A DNA stretch of 64,000 nucleotides from Gigantopelta aegis (GCF_016097555.1 NC_054708.1:18696596-18760595), one strand, 5' to 3'. Counted from the first letter of the stretch, positions 34,400 through 47,170 are shown. Translations and numbers: made by a program. Notes: generated by a model not told the origin, from the letters alone.

Positions 34400-35129
34400 T
34401 TGTTTGTTGTATTATTGGTGTCTGATAATATCTATTTCTTTGTCCCATGAAAAAACACATTTTTAGCTTTGTTCATATTTATGCGCGCGCATATAGTATA
34501 ATATATAAAAATGTAATAAAAATGTGTGCTTTTAATTGTATATATTTTCACTATGTGATAGTCCAACTACTAATAAATGACTATATATATATACTTCTTT
34601 TTTTTTCCAGTTATTTATATAAATTTATTTAATGTTTAGCATTAATGCAAAGTGACTCATATAAGATGCAAGTCAAAACATACAATTTCACTAGAAAAAA
34701 TGGACCGCCAATAAAGGTGGAATGTACACAATAATAATAACAATCTTTAGAACAGACTATAGGATGATATTCAGCTATTTAAAAAAAAAAAGGAGTCACT
34801 TTGAACGTCAGAAGAATTAAAAGCTTGGAAATTTACTAATCTTGACATTGTCAGGTATGTAAAAAACCAATCATGTTGGAGGAACATATATTTGCTGACA
34901 ACAGTTGTTTGGATTTTTACGAACGTTCGATATTAGTGTCAGAATCCGTCCTGTAAAATTTCCAGTGCTGATTCATTTACTCGCCGTCGAGATTCAAACG
35001 ACGCTAGTAGAAGTTTTGAATCTCAATCGAGATTACGTCCCACCCCAAACATCTACAGATGCAATAAAAGTGATAAGCAGACGGGTGGGGGAGTTATATT
35101 TTAAAAACTAATTAGAAATTTTACATGTC
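34400..35129. other. intronic, non-coding
   Basis: AT-rich. The 68-codon frame 34905..35111 is compositionally less extreme than its neighbours but resembles nothing I know and lacks splice support. Confidence 0.3.
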
Positions 35130-35305
35130 CAGGGCTCAAACTGCAACAAATTTTGGTTTAGCCAATTTTCAGATATTTGTCTCGTATTTCCATCAAAAAT
35201 TATTAAAATTTAAGGAATATTTTATCAGCCAAAAACTAAATGTTGTAGCCACTTTTAATAAAAATTAGCAGTTGCCTAAATTTGGCCATGTACTGGTGAG
35301 CCCTG
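35130..35305. mobile_element. MITE with CAGGGCTC ends
   Basis: CAGGGCTCAAACT at the left and GGTGAGCCCTG at the right, with a 176-bp AT-rich interior. The flanking octamers TACATGTC and CATAAGTC match at five of eight positions, compatible with an old hAT insertion. Confidence 0.5.
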
Positions 35306-36120
35306 CATAAGTCATGGAAATAACTGAAAATATTAGTAAAGTAATAATGCTATTAGTTCCTAATAAAAATAACAGTGCAGTTTGTGTGACACAATTAAAG
35401 ACTTCACAGGATGAGATGTAAATTATATTTAAAAAACAAAAAAAACATAAAATATCTTCTTTGCATATATATTTTCCAAAATGATATAGACTTTTTTTTT
35501 TCTGGTTTAAGATATTTACAGCAATGTTCATAGTCTGGACTGTTAATAAAATGTCTGCGAAGACTATAATCTACCGTACACATTCAAATTATATTGTGTT
35601 ATGAATATTTTATATACAGCCAACCTAGTCGCTCACTTTGAAATTTAAAAAAAAAAATTAATATCACAATAAATTCACATAATATTAATGTTATAGAGTT
35701 TCACTCAGACATTATCTACTAGGTCAGTTCAACCATATATACATTTAAAAATGCTCATAAATATTTAATAATATACTAAAATAATGTAATAAATTTAGGT
35801 TCCTGGTTCAGCAAAAGCAGTATTGAAAACTGGTCCTAACAATTGTGGTACGTGACATTTCACTAAATATGTATCATGTATATAATTATAATAAATCCAC
35901 CATTTCAACTGTTTTTGTCAAATGTGATTTTTTTAAAGTGAATTTATAATGTGATTTTCACTCATTGCTCTGCAATTCATGAAAATATAATATATAAATA
36001 TGGCCACTATTATATTTATTAGTCAAATGGAGGGGACTATAGGTTTTGTCTCAATCTGTCCATCTGTCTCTCCCACATATAGTTTTCCAGGCATTTTCAC
36101 AGTGCGTCACAATATTTATA
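35306..36120. other. intronic, non-coding
   Basis: Strongly AT-rich. No frame or repeat recognised. Confidence 0.35.
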
Positions 36121-36296
36121 AGGTTTTTTTTAACAATACCATTAGAGCACATTGATTTATTAATCATTGGCTATTCTAGAGCTTCGTGGTCAGAGGAAAT
36201 CCATTACATTACATCAGCAAAAGATATTTTATATGTAGTTTCCACCGGACAGGATAGCACATACCATGACCTTTGATATACCGGTCATGGGGCACA
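36121..36296 (-). mobile_element. SINE tail 1 + core, head lost
   Basis: Reverse-oriented: attagagcacattgatttat (tail 1), then caccggacaggatagcacat and ctttgatataccggtcatgg (core). Confidence 0.65.
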
Positions 36297-37032
36297 GGTA
36301 TATTTAAGAATATAATGAACATATATTTGGTAAAATGTGGTACGTTTGTTTGGGTTTATAGTTATCATGAGTATAGTAAATTTATTGAGTAAACTGTGTG
36401 ATTTACATACTGGTGTAAAACTGGATCAACTGTGCCGCTGCTATGAGGCTGGTAACAAAGGTTGGTTCTGTTAGCTGGGCGGCCTGCCAGAGCCATTGAT
36501 AACAGCCAGTTGTTGATGTGGTGTTTACCGAATGTCACAGCCAACCCAGCCTGCAGCTCAAGGTGGACTTCCTTTTGCCAAATTATCTATCTCCATATAT
36601 ATATATCATCATTTATGTGTTTTCTAATGCACCCCTGTGGCTAGTGTTACGCCATCTGTTTGACAGCCCTGTAGTTTCATACAATTATGACTGCAAGCAG
36701 TTTTTAATTCATAGACTAAAACTGTCCTTAATGGACATGTTGTAATGTATTCGGTTATTATGAATGGGATGGTGTGTGTGGGGGGGGGGGGGGGGTGGTG
36801 GAAGAGTGCACATTTAGTATCAGATGGGGGATTTTTTATTATTATTATTTTTTTTAATTAGACTCCATATCATGGAGTAAACAGCTCGAACCTAACAGTG
36901 GTATGGATTTAAAATTGCCATAGAAATGCTAAAAATTGCTTTCTGTAAACATTTTGCCATGGGTAACAAATTCCTACATTTGCGCCCTGAAATATCCCAA
37001 CCAAACACAAATACCAAGAGTAGTTCACTATA
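36297..37032. other. intronic; one GC-richer block
   Basis: 36430..36570 is GC-rich and contains AACAAAGG (SOX/TCF-type) and TTGATAACA (GATA-type) words, so it could be a regulatory element. A poly-G run lies at about 36779..36795. No coding frame is supported. Confidence 0.3.
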
Positions 37033-37272
37033 GAAAGAAGGAAATGTTTTATTTAATGTCGCACTCGACACATTTTATTTACGGTTATATGGTGTCAGAC
37101 ATATGGTTAAGAACCACACAGAAAGAGAAACCCGCTGTCGTCACTTCATGGGCTACTCTTTTCGATTAGCAGCCAGGGATATTTTATATGCACCATCCCA
37201 CAGACAGGATAGTATATACCAGTCGTGGTGCACTGGCTGGAACAAGAAATAGCCCAATAGGCCGACCGACAG
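37033..37272 (-). mobile_element. SINE tail 2 + core, head truncated
   Basis: Reverse-oriented: ggaaatgttttatttaatgt, cggttatatggtgtcagaca and caccatcccacagacaggat. It ends before head A (gcccaataggccgaccgaca). Confidence 0.75.
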
Positions 37273-37394
37273 TTTACAGTTTAATTTACAGTTAAATAAG
37301 AAATGTGTTAGATCAGAATCTTGGTATGGGCGTGGGGGAGGTGAATGAAACATTTTTAATAATCCTTTTTCCTTCTATGTTGCAGTCAGTAATA

Positions 37395-38060
37395 TTTTTT
37401 ACACTGTTCTTAGTTCAACCTATATTCTATCCTTTCTCAATATATTATTTATAAGTCCATTTGAAAAACAAATCTTATGTTTTTCTGTTTTAATGAATTA
37501 AAAATTAGTTGCCATGTAGTGTTGTGGATGCTGGGATGGTTTCCAGTAAAATGGGGTTGACAGTAAACTTGTATATCTATTCTATTCTTGATATATTATT
37601 TATAACTCCATTTGAAAAACTAGTATTTTCTTCTTCTTTTTTAATAAGTAAAATAAAAACAACTTGCCATGTGTTGTGGAAGTTGGAATGGTTTCCAGTA
37701 AAACGTGATTGACAGTAAACTCATATTTCTTTTCTATCCTTTTTCTATATATTATTTGTAAGTCTATTTGAATCTCTTTTTTTTTGTATTTTAAGAAGTT
37801 AAAAAAGTCCACGTGTTGTGGAAGCTGGAATGGTTTCCAGTAAAATGATGTTGACAGTAAACCTGTATATCTAATATATCCTTTATACATATATTATTTA
37901 TTAGTCCATTTGAAAAACTAATACAGTGTATTTTATTTTTAAAAAAACAAAAAATAATAATTTGTCATATTGTGTTGTATATATCTATTCTATCTTTAAG
38001 TACATTTGAAAAACTTTTCTATCAAAAATTAATTTGCCATATAATGTTGTGGAAGCTGGA
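37395..38060. repeat. about 150-bp tandem repeat
   Basis: Four to five divergent units. Each has tggaatggtttccagtaaaa, then ttgacagtaaac, then a TA-rich stretch and tccatttgaaaaact. The last word recurs near 37458, 37608, 37762 (altered), 37905 and 38003. Confidence 0.75.
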
Positions 38061-38950
38061 ATGGTTTCCACAAATTCCATTAAACCGGGGTTGGAAGTAA
38101 ACTTGTATTTTGATCTGGAATGGTTTCCTGTAAACCAGGGTTGACGTAAACTAGTATTTCGATCTGGAATGGTTTCCAGTAAACCAGGGTTGACCGTAAA
38201 CTCGTATTTCGATCTGGAATGGTTTCCAGTAAACCAGGGTTGACCGTAAACTCATATTTCGATCTGGTATGGTTTCCAGTAAAGCGGGGTTGACAGTAAA
38301 CTCCTATTTCGATCTGGAATGGTCTCCTGTAAACCAGGGTTGACAGTAAACTTGTATTTCCATCTGGAATGGTTTTCAGTAAATTATTATTTCGAACTGA
38401 AATGGTTTCCAGTAAACCGGGGTTGACTGTAAATTCATATTTCTATCTGGAATTGTTTCCAGTAAACTGGGGTTGACCGTAAACTTGTATTTCGATCTGG
38501 AATGGTTTCCAGTAAACCGGGGTTGACCATAAACTTGTATTTCGATCTGGAATTGTTTCCAGTAAAGTGAGGTTGACTGTAAACTTGTATTTTGAACTGG
38601 AATGGTTTCCAGTAAAGCGGGGTTGATTGTAAATTCATATTTGGATGTGGAATGGTTTCCAGTAAACCAGGGTTGACCGTATACTCGTATTTCGATCTGG
38701 AATTGTTTCCAGTAAAGTGAGGTTGACCGTAAAAGTGCATTTCAAACTGGAATGGTTTCCAGTAAAGCGGGGTTGATTGTAAATTCATATTTCAATCTGG
38801 AATGGTTTCCAGTAAAGTGGGGTTGAGCTTAAACTCGTATTTCGATCTGGAATGGTTTCCAGTAAAGCGGGGTTTGAGCGTAAATTCATATTTCAATCTG
38901 GAATGGTTTCCAGTAAAGTGGGGTTGAGCGTAAACTTGTATTTCGATCGG
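38061..38950. repeat. 50-bp satellite, about 18 units
   Basis: The unit is ttcgatctggaatggtttcc, agtaaaccagggttgaccgt, aaactcgtat (50 bp; for example gatctgg at 38161, 38211 and 38261). It corresponds to one third of the adjacent 150-bp unit. Fifty is not a multiple of three, so the frames over it (for example 38435..38788 minus) are artefacts. Each unit has the small hairpin TGGAA-TGGT-TTCCA. Confidence 0.9.
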
Positions 38951-38990
38951 ACCTATCCCTGGAATGTAGCCAGCAGCACGGCCATGCAGG

Positions 38991-39330
38991 TTTCACCAGG
39001 CAAGCTGCTTTGGTTTCAGGTTCAATTGACAGCTGTAGTCCTAGGAGACAGCAGGTCCAGTATACTGCTTAAAAAAATTAAATGGTTTAGTGTGGTATAC
39101 TGCTTGAAAAAAGTAAAATGTTTTTCTGTGGTATATACTGTTTACAAAAAGAAATTGTTTTAGTGTAGTATACTGCTTGAAAAAAGTAAAATGTTTTTGT
39201 GTGGTATAATGTTTTAGTGTGGTATACTGCTTAAAAAAAGAAATTGTTTCACCAGGCAAGCTGCTTTGGTTTCAGGTTCAATTGACAGCTGTAGTCCTAG
39301 GAGACAGCAGGTCCAGTATACTGCTTTAAA
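38991..39330. repeat. 256-bp-spaced direct duplication
   Basis: A 75-80-bp block starting tttcaccaggcaagctgctt occurs at 38991 and 39247 with almost no change. The 37-bp array follows each. Confidence 0.85.
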
Positions 39331-39780
39331 AAATTAAATGGTTTAGTGTAGTATACTGCTTGAAAAAAGTAAAATGTTTTTGTGTGGTATATACTGCTTA
39401 CAAAAAGAAATTGTTTTAGTGTGGTATACTGCTTGAAAAAAGTAAAATGTTTTTGTGTGGTCTAATGTTTTAGTGGTATATTGCTTGAAGAAGAAATTGT
39501 TTTAGTGTGGTATATACTGCTAACAAAAAGAAATTGTTTTAGTGTGGTATATACTGCTTACAAAAAGAAATTGTTTTAGTGTGGTATATACTGCTAACAA
39601 AAAGAAATTATTTTAGTGTGGTATATACTGCTTACAAAAAGAAATTGTTTTAGTGTGGTATATACTGCTAACAAAAAGAAATTGTTTTAGTGTGGTATAT
39701 ACTGCTAACAAAAAGAAATTGTTTTAATGTGGTATATACTGCTTACAAAAAGAAATTGTTTTAGTGTGGTATACTGCTTG
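39066..39780. repeat. 37-bp minisatellite
   Basis: The unit is gtggtatatactgctaacaa plus aaagaaattgttttagt. It is clean from 39544 (next 39581), with shorter and mixed units before that. Confidence 0.9.
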
Positions 39781-39826
39781 CTATTTATGAGTCCTATATC
39801 TTCTGCTTATTTCTCATTTTTATAGT

Positions 39827-40138
39827 GAGGTTGGTCATGGCTCAGTGGGAAAGCACTCTCCTGATGTGTGGTGGGGTTTTGACTGATCCCAGTCAGTGGG
39901 CCCCATTGGGCTATTTCTCATTCCAACCAGTGTAAGTGTACCACAACTAGTATATCAAAGGCCATGGTATGTGCTACCCTTTATGTGGGATGGTACATAT
40001 AAAAGATACCTTGCTGCTAATGGAAAAATTAAGCAGGTTTTTCCTCAAGACTGTCAGAATTACCCAGTGTTTAACATCCAGTGACCTATGATTAGAAAAT
40101 CAGTATGCTCTAGCGGTGTTGTTAAACAAAACAAACTT
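39827..40138 (+). mobile_element. SINE, head A + core + tail 1
   Basis: Head gttggtcatggctcagtggg, core tggtacatataaaagatacc, and tail ctctagcggtgttgttaaac. Its 3' part is included in the 350-bp duplication. Confidence 0.8.
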
Positions 40139-40658
40139 CTTTTTTTACATTCTTATTGTGTAAATGCTATATCAAAAGCCATGGTATGATTTGTTGACTT
40201 GTCTGTGGAAAATTACATATAAAAATACCTTACTGCTTTTTAAGTAAGAGTAGCCTATGTGGCAACAGCAGATTTCCTCCCTCTTTGTCTGGACCAAGTG
40301 TGGAAATAAGGCCGTGGTATGTGCTATCCTGTATGTGAGATGGTACATATAGAAGATCCCTTGCTGCTAATGGAAAAATTAAGCAGATTTTTCCTTAAGA
40401 CTGTCAGAATTACCAAGTGTTGAACATCCAATAGCCGATGATTAGTAAATCATGTGCTCTAGTGATATTGTTTAACAAAAGAAACTATTTTTTAACATTC
40501 TTATTGAGTTAACTTAAAACAAAAGCCATGGATGGTATCATGTGCTGACTTGTCTGTGGAAAATGACATATAAAATATCCCTTGCTGCTTTTTAAGTAAG
40601 AGTATCCTATGTGTCAACAGGAGATTTCTTCCCTCTTTGTCTAGACCAAGTGTTTAAA
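39959..40658. repeat. 350-bp tandem duplication containing SINE 3' end
   Basis: ttgctgctaatggaaaaatt occurs at 40011 and 40361. The two units (39959..40308, 40309..40658) each carry the SINE core and tail plus about 170 bp of non-SINE sequence, ending gaccaagtgt. Confidence 0.85.
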
Positions 40659-43600
40659 TAACCATTTGAATGACACCAAATAATCAGAGGAATCTTAAAC
40701 AATTAAAAAATTTTTTTTTAAAGCTTTTATTATGAGTGATATTTTGTTCTGTTCAGTATACATGTATATGTCAATGTCTGCCTTACATAACCCCAGGCTT
40801 CTTCTCCATCTCATTCGATGGTGGATTGGCCTGGAGCTCACTGCCTCAGATGCTTAAGGAGAAAAGCAACATAAAAATTTTCTCATGTCCTCCGTGTACC
40901 ATTTAGATCTGTTTATGGCCTTTCCCTTCAGCCAGACATATTTTCCTTTTCATGTTTTATGTGGACAAGCCCACCGTATTTTATGTTGTTCCTTGGCAAA
41001 CTCTACCCGCATGAAGTGCTGGCTCAAACAGAATCAATGTGCCGCTGCATTGATTCGAACTCCCAGCACTCCCAGATCTTGTGAACTTGCAAAGCTTGTT
41101 AGCGTGTACCGGCTTTATTGAAAACTGCCCGTGGAAAGAGCCTGCATAGTATCTCCTATTGCTGCAGTCTGGACTTGCCCTGGCCTTTTGTGTGTCATCA
41201 ACACGGCATGAATTTCCATTGCCGGCAGTATTTTGGAGTTTTCTATGGTTAGCAGGTGGCCGCCTATCAACCATTGTAGCCCTGGAATTAAACTGAAAAA
41301 ATTCCAAGGATTTTGTCTGTTTGATCATAATGTTTAGGAGCTGGAAAGAACAACGAAAGCACACAGCCTAAACCCCATTTTGAGGTACCGTAGATGTCTG
41401 TGTATAAAATGGCTAGTCAGTCAATCTTTGGTTTGTCTGTGGTAGTTTTAAAGAATCATTCAAGGCAGACATTTGACAATCATTTAAAGTCACAACATTT
41501 TTTTTTTAAAAAGAAAAAAAGCCTGGATAAATTGGCCACCTTTTTTTTTTCCTTTTTTTTTTTTTTTTTAAAGTACAAAATGCCATAAACTTATTTTATT
41601 GAGTGGGTGCCACTTTTGTACTAATAGGCCTTTTTTTATTTTTTATTTTTATTTTTTTATTATACATCACTCAATTTTTAATAAAATAGGTTAGAATATA
41701 ATTATTAATCTGATTAAATCCATTTGTTTTGGGTTTTTTAAACACAAATAGTAGTGAAATACTTTATTTTCAATATTTAATTTTGATACTTAATGTTCAA
41801 TAAGCCATATTGCTGACCAAACAATGTTTGCATTACAATAACTTGGTAACATTTCTAGGTGTTTGTAATTGCCTTCTGGAGACATATCAATTAGAATATA
41901 ATAATAATTAGTTGGCCAAAATAATGGTGTGATCCCAGCATACAGGTCATGACCAGATCTTATTCGGTAACCCCACCAATTAAAAAGGAGCATCCCAACA
42001 CCCCCCCCCCCCCCAAAAAAAAAAAAAAAACTATTTTAAAATCCCACCCCAAACAAAAAAACACAAAAATCAACTACCCTTAATTGAGCAAGCCAAAGAT
42101 ATCAAAAACGTAGATACAGTTTTATGGGTTTTTTATTAGTAATAAATGGTGGTTTTGCCTAATTAGTTATTCCACTATGGAAATCAATAATATCAGTCTG
42201 ATCTTTACCTTTCTAACAAGATGACAAAATTACACACTTTTCAAATCTGAATCCCAGCCACCGTTGGATAGTTAATGATTCATTAGTGGTAATACTATTC
42301 CAGAATTATGTGTTAGGTAATTCTGTGAATGCTGTCAGCCATGCTTGGAAAGGGTTGCATGGAGTTGCCACAGGTAACCATTTGGGCTGGTCTTGACATG
42401 TGAGGCCAGATTTAAATTTGACCAGCTGTGACCCCTGGCTGTTTGTTTGTGTGCTGACTAAACGGGGAACTCAAACAAATGGACAGCAGCTTGCTATAAA
42501 TACGGTTATACATTGTGGTCATCAACCAGGAACTACTACCTCCTTGCATGCAGCCTTCCCAATTAAGACCAGCTTCACCTGGCAACTGCTAAAATAAGTT
42601 GATATATATTTACTTTGTTCACTTCGGACAATAGCTTTGACATACAGGGAAGCAATGGGAAATGCTGATTATGTCCAAAATAGCGTTCTGAGTGCCAGTT
42701 AAAACTGTATTGTGACAGTTTACGTAGGACATGCAGATCAGTCCAAATGAATTGTACATGTATTTTTTTTTTTAAATGATTATGTGTGATGTGAAAATTT
42801 AAAAAAAATATTTCGTAAATTGTATTAAGCCGCTTAACATTGGCCGATAAATTTGTCTGAGATGAAAGCCCGCAGAATATACCTAGTATTCTAGGGGGTT
42901 TGGGCTTTTTATGCCACCTGAAAAATTGTTCCTGTCTGATAAAAAGCTACGGCCCCAACATTTTAAACTCGACGAACATTACAAAGACTTTTACATCTCT
43001 GAATTGTACAGATCTCTTTAATATATAACAAATACTAGTAGACTATGGATATTTTTAAAGCTGTACTAATATACAGATTTGAAAGAAAAAAAGTTTCAAA
43101 ATTCCAATATAAATATTTAGAGGTGATGATTTTCCATTTTATATTTTTAAAATTTTAACAAATTAATTTTTTCTAAAGTGTCTGATTAGACTAATGCAAT
43201 ATAAATAATATAAAATTTTCCTATGCAGATTAATGAATGCAGCTTTAGTTTTACAAAAGAAAATTTTGCTGTGAAAAGAAATTGATTCGGTCTTTTTAAA
43301 AAATAAAATAAGTTATACCATCGAAATGGACTGTGAACATACAAAAAGTATGTACCTTCAAACCTAGGGTCATGAAATTAATGTGAGCAAGATATTAATG
43401 CAAAAAATGCGATGGCTGGATCAGCACAGTTATTTCACTGGGTTTTTTTTTTACTGCAAACTTGTTTTGCTTAATTAAAGTGAGATAAAACTAAACAAAA
43501 TTAACAACTCAGAATTTTTTGTATGCTGTTGTTTTAAAGTTTTCTTTACCAGACATTTTAATAAAAAATATGCTTTTTTTTTTTGTGTACCTGTTTCAAC

Positions 43601-45254
43601 AAAGTTTATAATTTATAGAATATTCCATTTCTGCTGCAGCTAAACTAAGAGTAACCTACTGTACAAGAATGAACACAGATTTTGCAGCTCCTGTAGTCCA
43701 TAACACCAATGTTGGCATAAGAAAATAACTAGACTGTAATATTAACAAAATAAAATGTTTCTAATTTTTTTAACCAGAAATAAACATGGTTCATGGTGTT
43801 CAACAAAATACAAAAAAAAAAATGAAAGACAACACACTGAAATGAAGAATTTCCTTTTGGTTTCTGTATTTTAAGATTCTGTCTATTTTCCTGTGATTGT
43901 AAAAAAGATCGTCTTTAGATAACCGTATTCAAGTGTGTGATTTTGAGAACATTTAATAACAGATTTAACTACCAACAGATACCTAAGTCCCTGGGGCCCA
44001 TTTTTTACATCTACTACAAACAGTTATACCTGTCGTGCGTTTATACCTGTTTGGCATCAATTTCACACATAAAATTACATCATTACGGAAGCTGGAGTAT
44101 TTTAAAGACAAAAGAAAATGAAATATGTGTTCTTCTCACTATATTTGTTGAATTATAATAATAATAAGAATTGTGGTTTAGTCATAGATTTATATTTACG
44201 TGAAAAACTAGGCTTGCAATATTTTGTGAAATTGGGCTCAGATGCAGCAATCTAGCCTCCCCATCTTATAATGTGTTAAAGATTACCAACCATCTGGGCA
44301 TTAAGGAAAATTATGAAAATGTTCATAATGTAGAAGACATGGTACTTTCTAAGCATATTTCAAATAGAATGAAATCATTCAGGTATTACCACCATTTTAG
44401 ATGTTGAATAACATTCCTGCATGATGTGTTCTAAAATGTTAACTGTTAACATAAGCTACAAACATGTTCAGGTTTAAAAAAAATTAATTTAGCATCCTTG
44501 AAAAGTAATCAGGGTCACCCATACCACTCAACCACTCAGGTGGTTAACTGCACCCTACTATATACTTAAAAACAAGAAGAAAAACGTTGGCGTTGGGATA
44601 TTGATGACAAGTATCTAGGGAAACATGTAACTGATCAAAATGGAATCTTGTTAATTATAATATAATGGCAACTGAGGCCACCTGCATGTCAACCTACTTT
44701 ACAGTGGCTGTGCAAGTTCCACTAGTGTTAATTGCATACTAAAAATAATGTTAAAAGTAAAAATAAGTTATAGATCTGTAAGTACTGATACACAGAAATT
44801 AGAATAGTTTAGTTATTGTTTATTACAATATATCAAATATGTAAGTAAGTAAGTAAGTAAGTAAACAAATAAAAAGTATGTAAGAGAGTACATGATTAAG
44901 TAAGTATCATTCAAGGTGACAAGTATTTCTGCACAAAAAAAAAAAAATCTTTAGCAAGAAAGAAAAGTTAATTCAGACTGAGTTATTAGACAAGTGTTCT
45001 GACGATAACCTACTTTGTATGACCTTCATTTCTTCACTGAGATATCACATGTAGAGTATCTTGATGGTGGTAACTGAATCTGAGAAAAGAATGATGAATC
45101 TAATATTTAATACCTTTTGTGTTTTGTTGATGTGTATTTGTTTAAAAAAAAAAAAAACCAGGCTGAAAAATAATTCCTATACTATCTGCTACAGAGACAT
45201 AGAAATCTGTGATAAATGTTGATGCTTAACCCAGTTTTTGTCTATATATTTTTG
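40659..45254. other. intronic, mostly repeat-poor
   Basis: 4.6 kb with few recognised repeats: poly-T/A tracts (41505..41570, 42000..42030), a more balanced block 40790..41370 containing a 127-codon minus frame (40981..41364) of unknown nature, and a GC-richer block 42340..42600. Neither block has convincing splice boundaries. The (AAGT)n run is at 44840..44863. Confidence 0.4.
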
Positions 45255-45264
45255 TTAGAAAGGC

Positions 45265-45336
45265 ACTGTGTGTGTGTGCGCGTGCGTATGTGGGCGTGTG
45301 CATGCATGCGCACCAATGTGTGTGTGTGTGTGTGTG
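45265..45336. repeat. GT-rich microsatellite
   Basis: Interrupted GT/GC-GT dinucleotides in two blocks. Confidence 0.85.
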
Positions 45337-45429
45337 ATAAAGACATTTAATTGATATTTTAATATTTTACAATAGAAAACCAGTTGAGATGATTTAAACA
45401 CTTGTGAGGCTTGCAGAGCATGTTCAGTA

Positions 45430-45542
45430 CAGGGCCCCGTTCCATGAAGCGATCTTAGCGCTACGATCACCTTAGGTGCATAGAGTAGTTATGCACTTAA
45501 GGTGATCTTAGTGCTAAGATTGCTTCGTTGAACGGGGCCCTG
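45430..45542. mobile_element. 113-bp near-perfect palindromic MITE
   Basis: Arms CAGGGCCCCGTTCCATGAAG... and ...GTTGAACGGGGCCCTG pair over about 52 bp each with a 7-9-nt loop. The words gatcttagcgct and gatcaccttag are mirrored. I recognise this as a MITE type found in several marine invertebrates. No obvious target duplication. Confidence 0.8.
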
Positions 45543-46239
45543 AACTGCAGCATGGATTGTTGGGTATTGCCTGTTATAAACCATTTATAACATATAATAT
45601 CTAATACTAGTAAATATGTTATTTGCTCTTCAGTGAGTTAAACTAGACTTTCATACTCACTGAACATGAAGTGTGGGGGTTTTGTGGGAGGTTTTGTTTT
45701 GGGGTTTTTTCAAAGAAATTCGCTTATATGCTCAATATTTACCATATTGTGAAAATGTTTCAGCCTGTTTAAACATTGATTAGTAAAAGTTATCTGTCTG
45801 TCTATCAGTGTGTCAATGACTCGGTCAGACAGTCGGGCATCCAGCCAACTGGATAGACTTGCATACATAGCCACATACATTTTCATCCAGACATCAACCC
45901 ACCCATTAGCCCCCATTATAATTTTATGTGGAAAAAAAAAGGGGGTGGGGGGGGGGGGGGAGAAGGAAAACACCATTCATATTAAATTATTAATTTATTT
46001 TGAGACTATATATTTACCATTGCCTATCCATGAAATAAAATTAATAATTTGGGTTCATTTAATTTTTAGGAAATCATCGACATCCTTTTTTTTCAATTTT
46101 AATTTTTGAAGTCTCTGTCTCTGTCATTGATGGAATATTGGTGGGATTTTTTATCTCCCACACTGTAATATATGGGAGATATTAAATGGGACAGGGTTTC
46201 CGGAACACTATACCAAAATCAATTAAAATAACCACATGG
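45543..46239. other. intronic, non-coding
   Basis: Contains a poly-A/poly-G tract (45930..45960) and no supported frame. Confidence 0.35.
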
Positions 46240-46605
46240 GAACATTATACACATATCAATCTAGTGATCTTGTAGTGCCCTTTTATGAGTAGGAACTTTT
46301 CATTTTCAAAGTTGTATCAGTTACTATGGAAACAACTAGCCAAAATGACCAAATTCACTGTTGCTGGAGCACAACTCCAAAAACGTTCAAGATAACTTAA
46401 TGAAACATTCGCTTATCAATCTTGTTGTCTGGTAGTGCCTTTTACGATGACAATCTTCATTTTAAAAAAAAAAAAATTCTGTTACCAGAATGACAAATTT
46501 CGCTGTTTACAGAGCACAACTCCAAAACTATTCACAAACAACTTCTTCAAACTTAGTACACATTTCAATCTTGTGATCTAGTAGCCAAGAAAGTGAAGTT
46601 TCCAA
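46240..46605. repeat. about 150-160-bp imperfect tandem repeat
   Basis: tatcaatctagtgatcttgt, tatcaatcttgttgtctggt and ttcaatcttgtgatctagta start successive units near 46255, 46415 and 46564. Each unit includes agagcacaactccaaaa. Confidence 0.65.
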
Positions 46606-46786
46606 TTCATTAGCAGGGGTAGGGGGATATTGACGACTATATTTTCTTGTTTATGTTTTGTTGCACATGTGAAGTGCTAACAAAAGTATACTGTATCTAT
46701 ATGTATCAGGGCTTATCTACAAGAATTATAAGAATTGTCACATTCTTTAACATCTACGTTCCTTCCGCACCCACCAATCCCCACTA

Positions 46787-46787
46787 A

Positions 46788-46820
<33 letters not shown>
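46787..46820. repeat. (GT)n microsatellite
   Basis: About 16 GT units. Confidence 0.95.
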
Positions 46821-46824
<4 letters not shown>

Positions 46825-47029
46825 ATCAACACTGGTGTGTATGGAGTTTTGGGTTTTTTTCCAAGCCAGCCAATTTTCTTTGTGCTGTCGGTCTCTGGTT
46901 TGCTTTTTAAAGTTCTCACACGGTTCAGATGTTTTCACCAGGGTAAAAAAAAAAGGCATCTGTGAATTAAAGTTGATTGCCACTGGAGCTGCATGCTGGG
47001 ATTGTGTTTGGCTGGGGCAAAGTGTTTGC

Positions 47030-47170
47030 GTGACCGGGTTCTGCTGAGCGGCTTGTAGACGGAACATCGGACCGACCTCTCTCAGTCGGCTGTAGGCGGC
47101 ATATTTCTCCTGTCGCACTGTTTGAGCCGGAAGTTTGGAACATTTCTGCAGGAATTTTTCAACTTTGCTT
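47030..47170. promoter_or_regulatory. GC/CpG-richer block with ETS site
   Basis: Contains CCGGAAGT (47127..47134), the GABP/ETS consensus common in core promoters, and several CpGs (cggaacatcggaccgacc, ctgtcgcactg). No exon can be defined, so this is a possible internal promoter or enhancer. Confidence 0.25.

Noticed and set aside
38435..38788. 117-codon minus frame with repeated STPLYWKPF / HFTGNNSRSK
   Set aside because: It comes from the 50-bp satellite. Fifty is not divisible by three, and the frame survives only because stops are rare in the unit.
40981..41364. 127-codon minus frame
   Set aside because: It is the longest unexplained frame in the repeat-poor part, but has no recognisable motif, no splice sites that bound it, and mixed composition. 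It is kept only as a note.
42341..42373. Possible alternative first exon ending CACAG|GTAACC
   Set aside because: It would leave in phase 0, incompatible with exon 59852, and has no promoter features.
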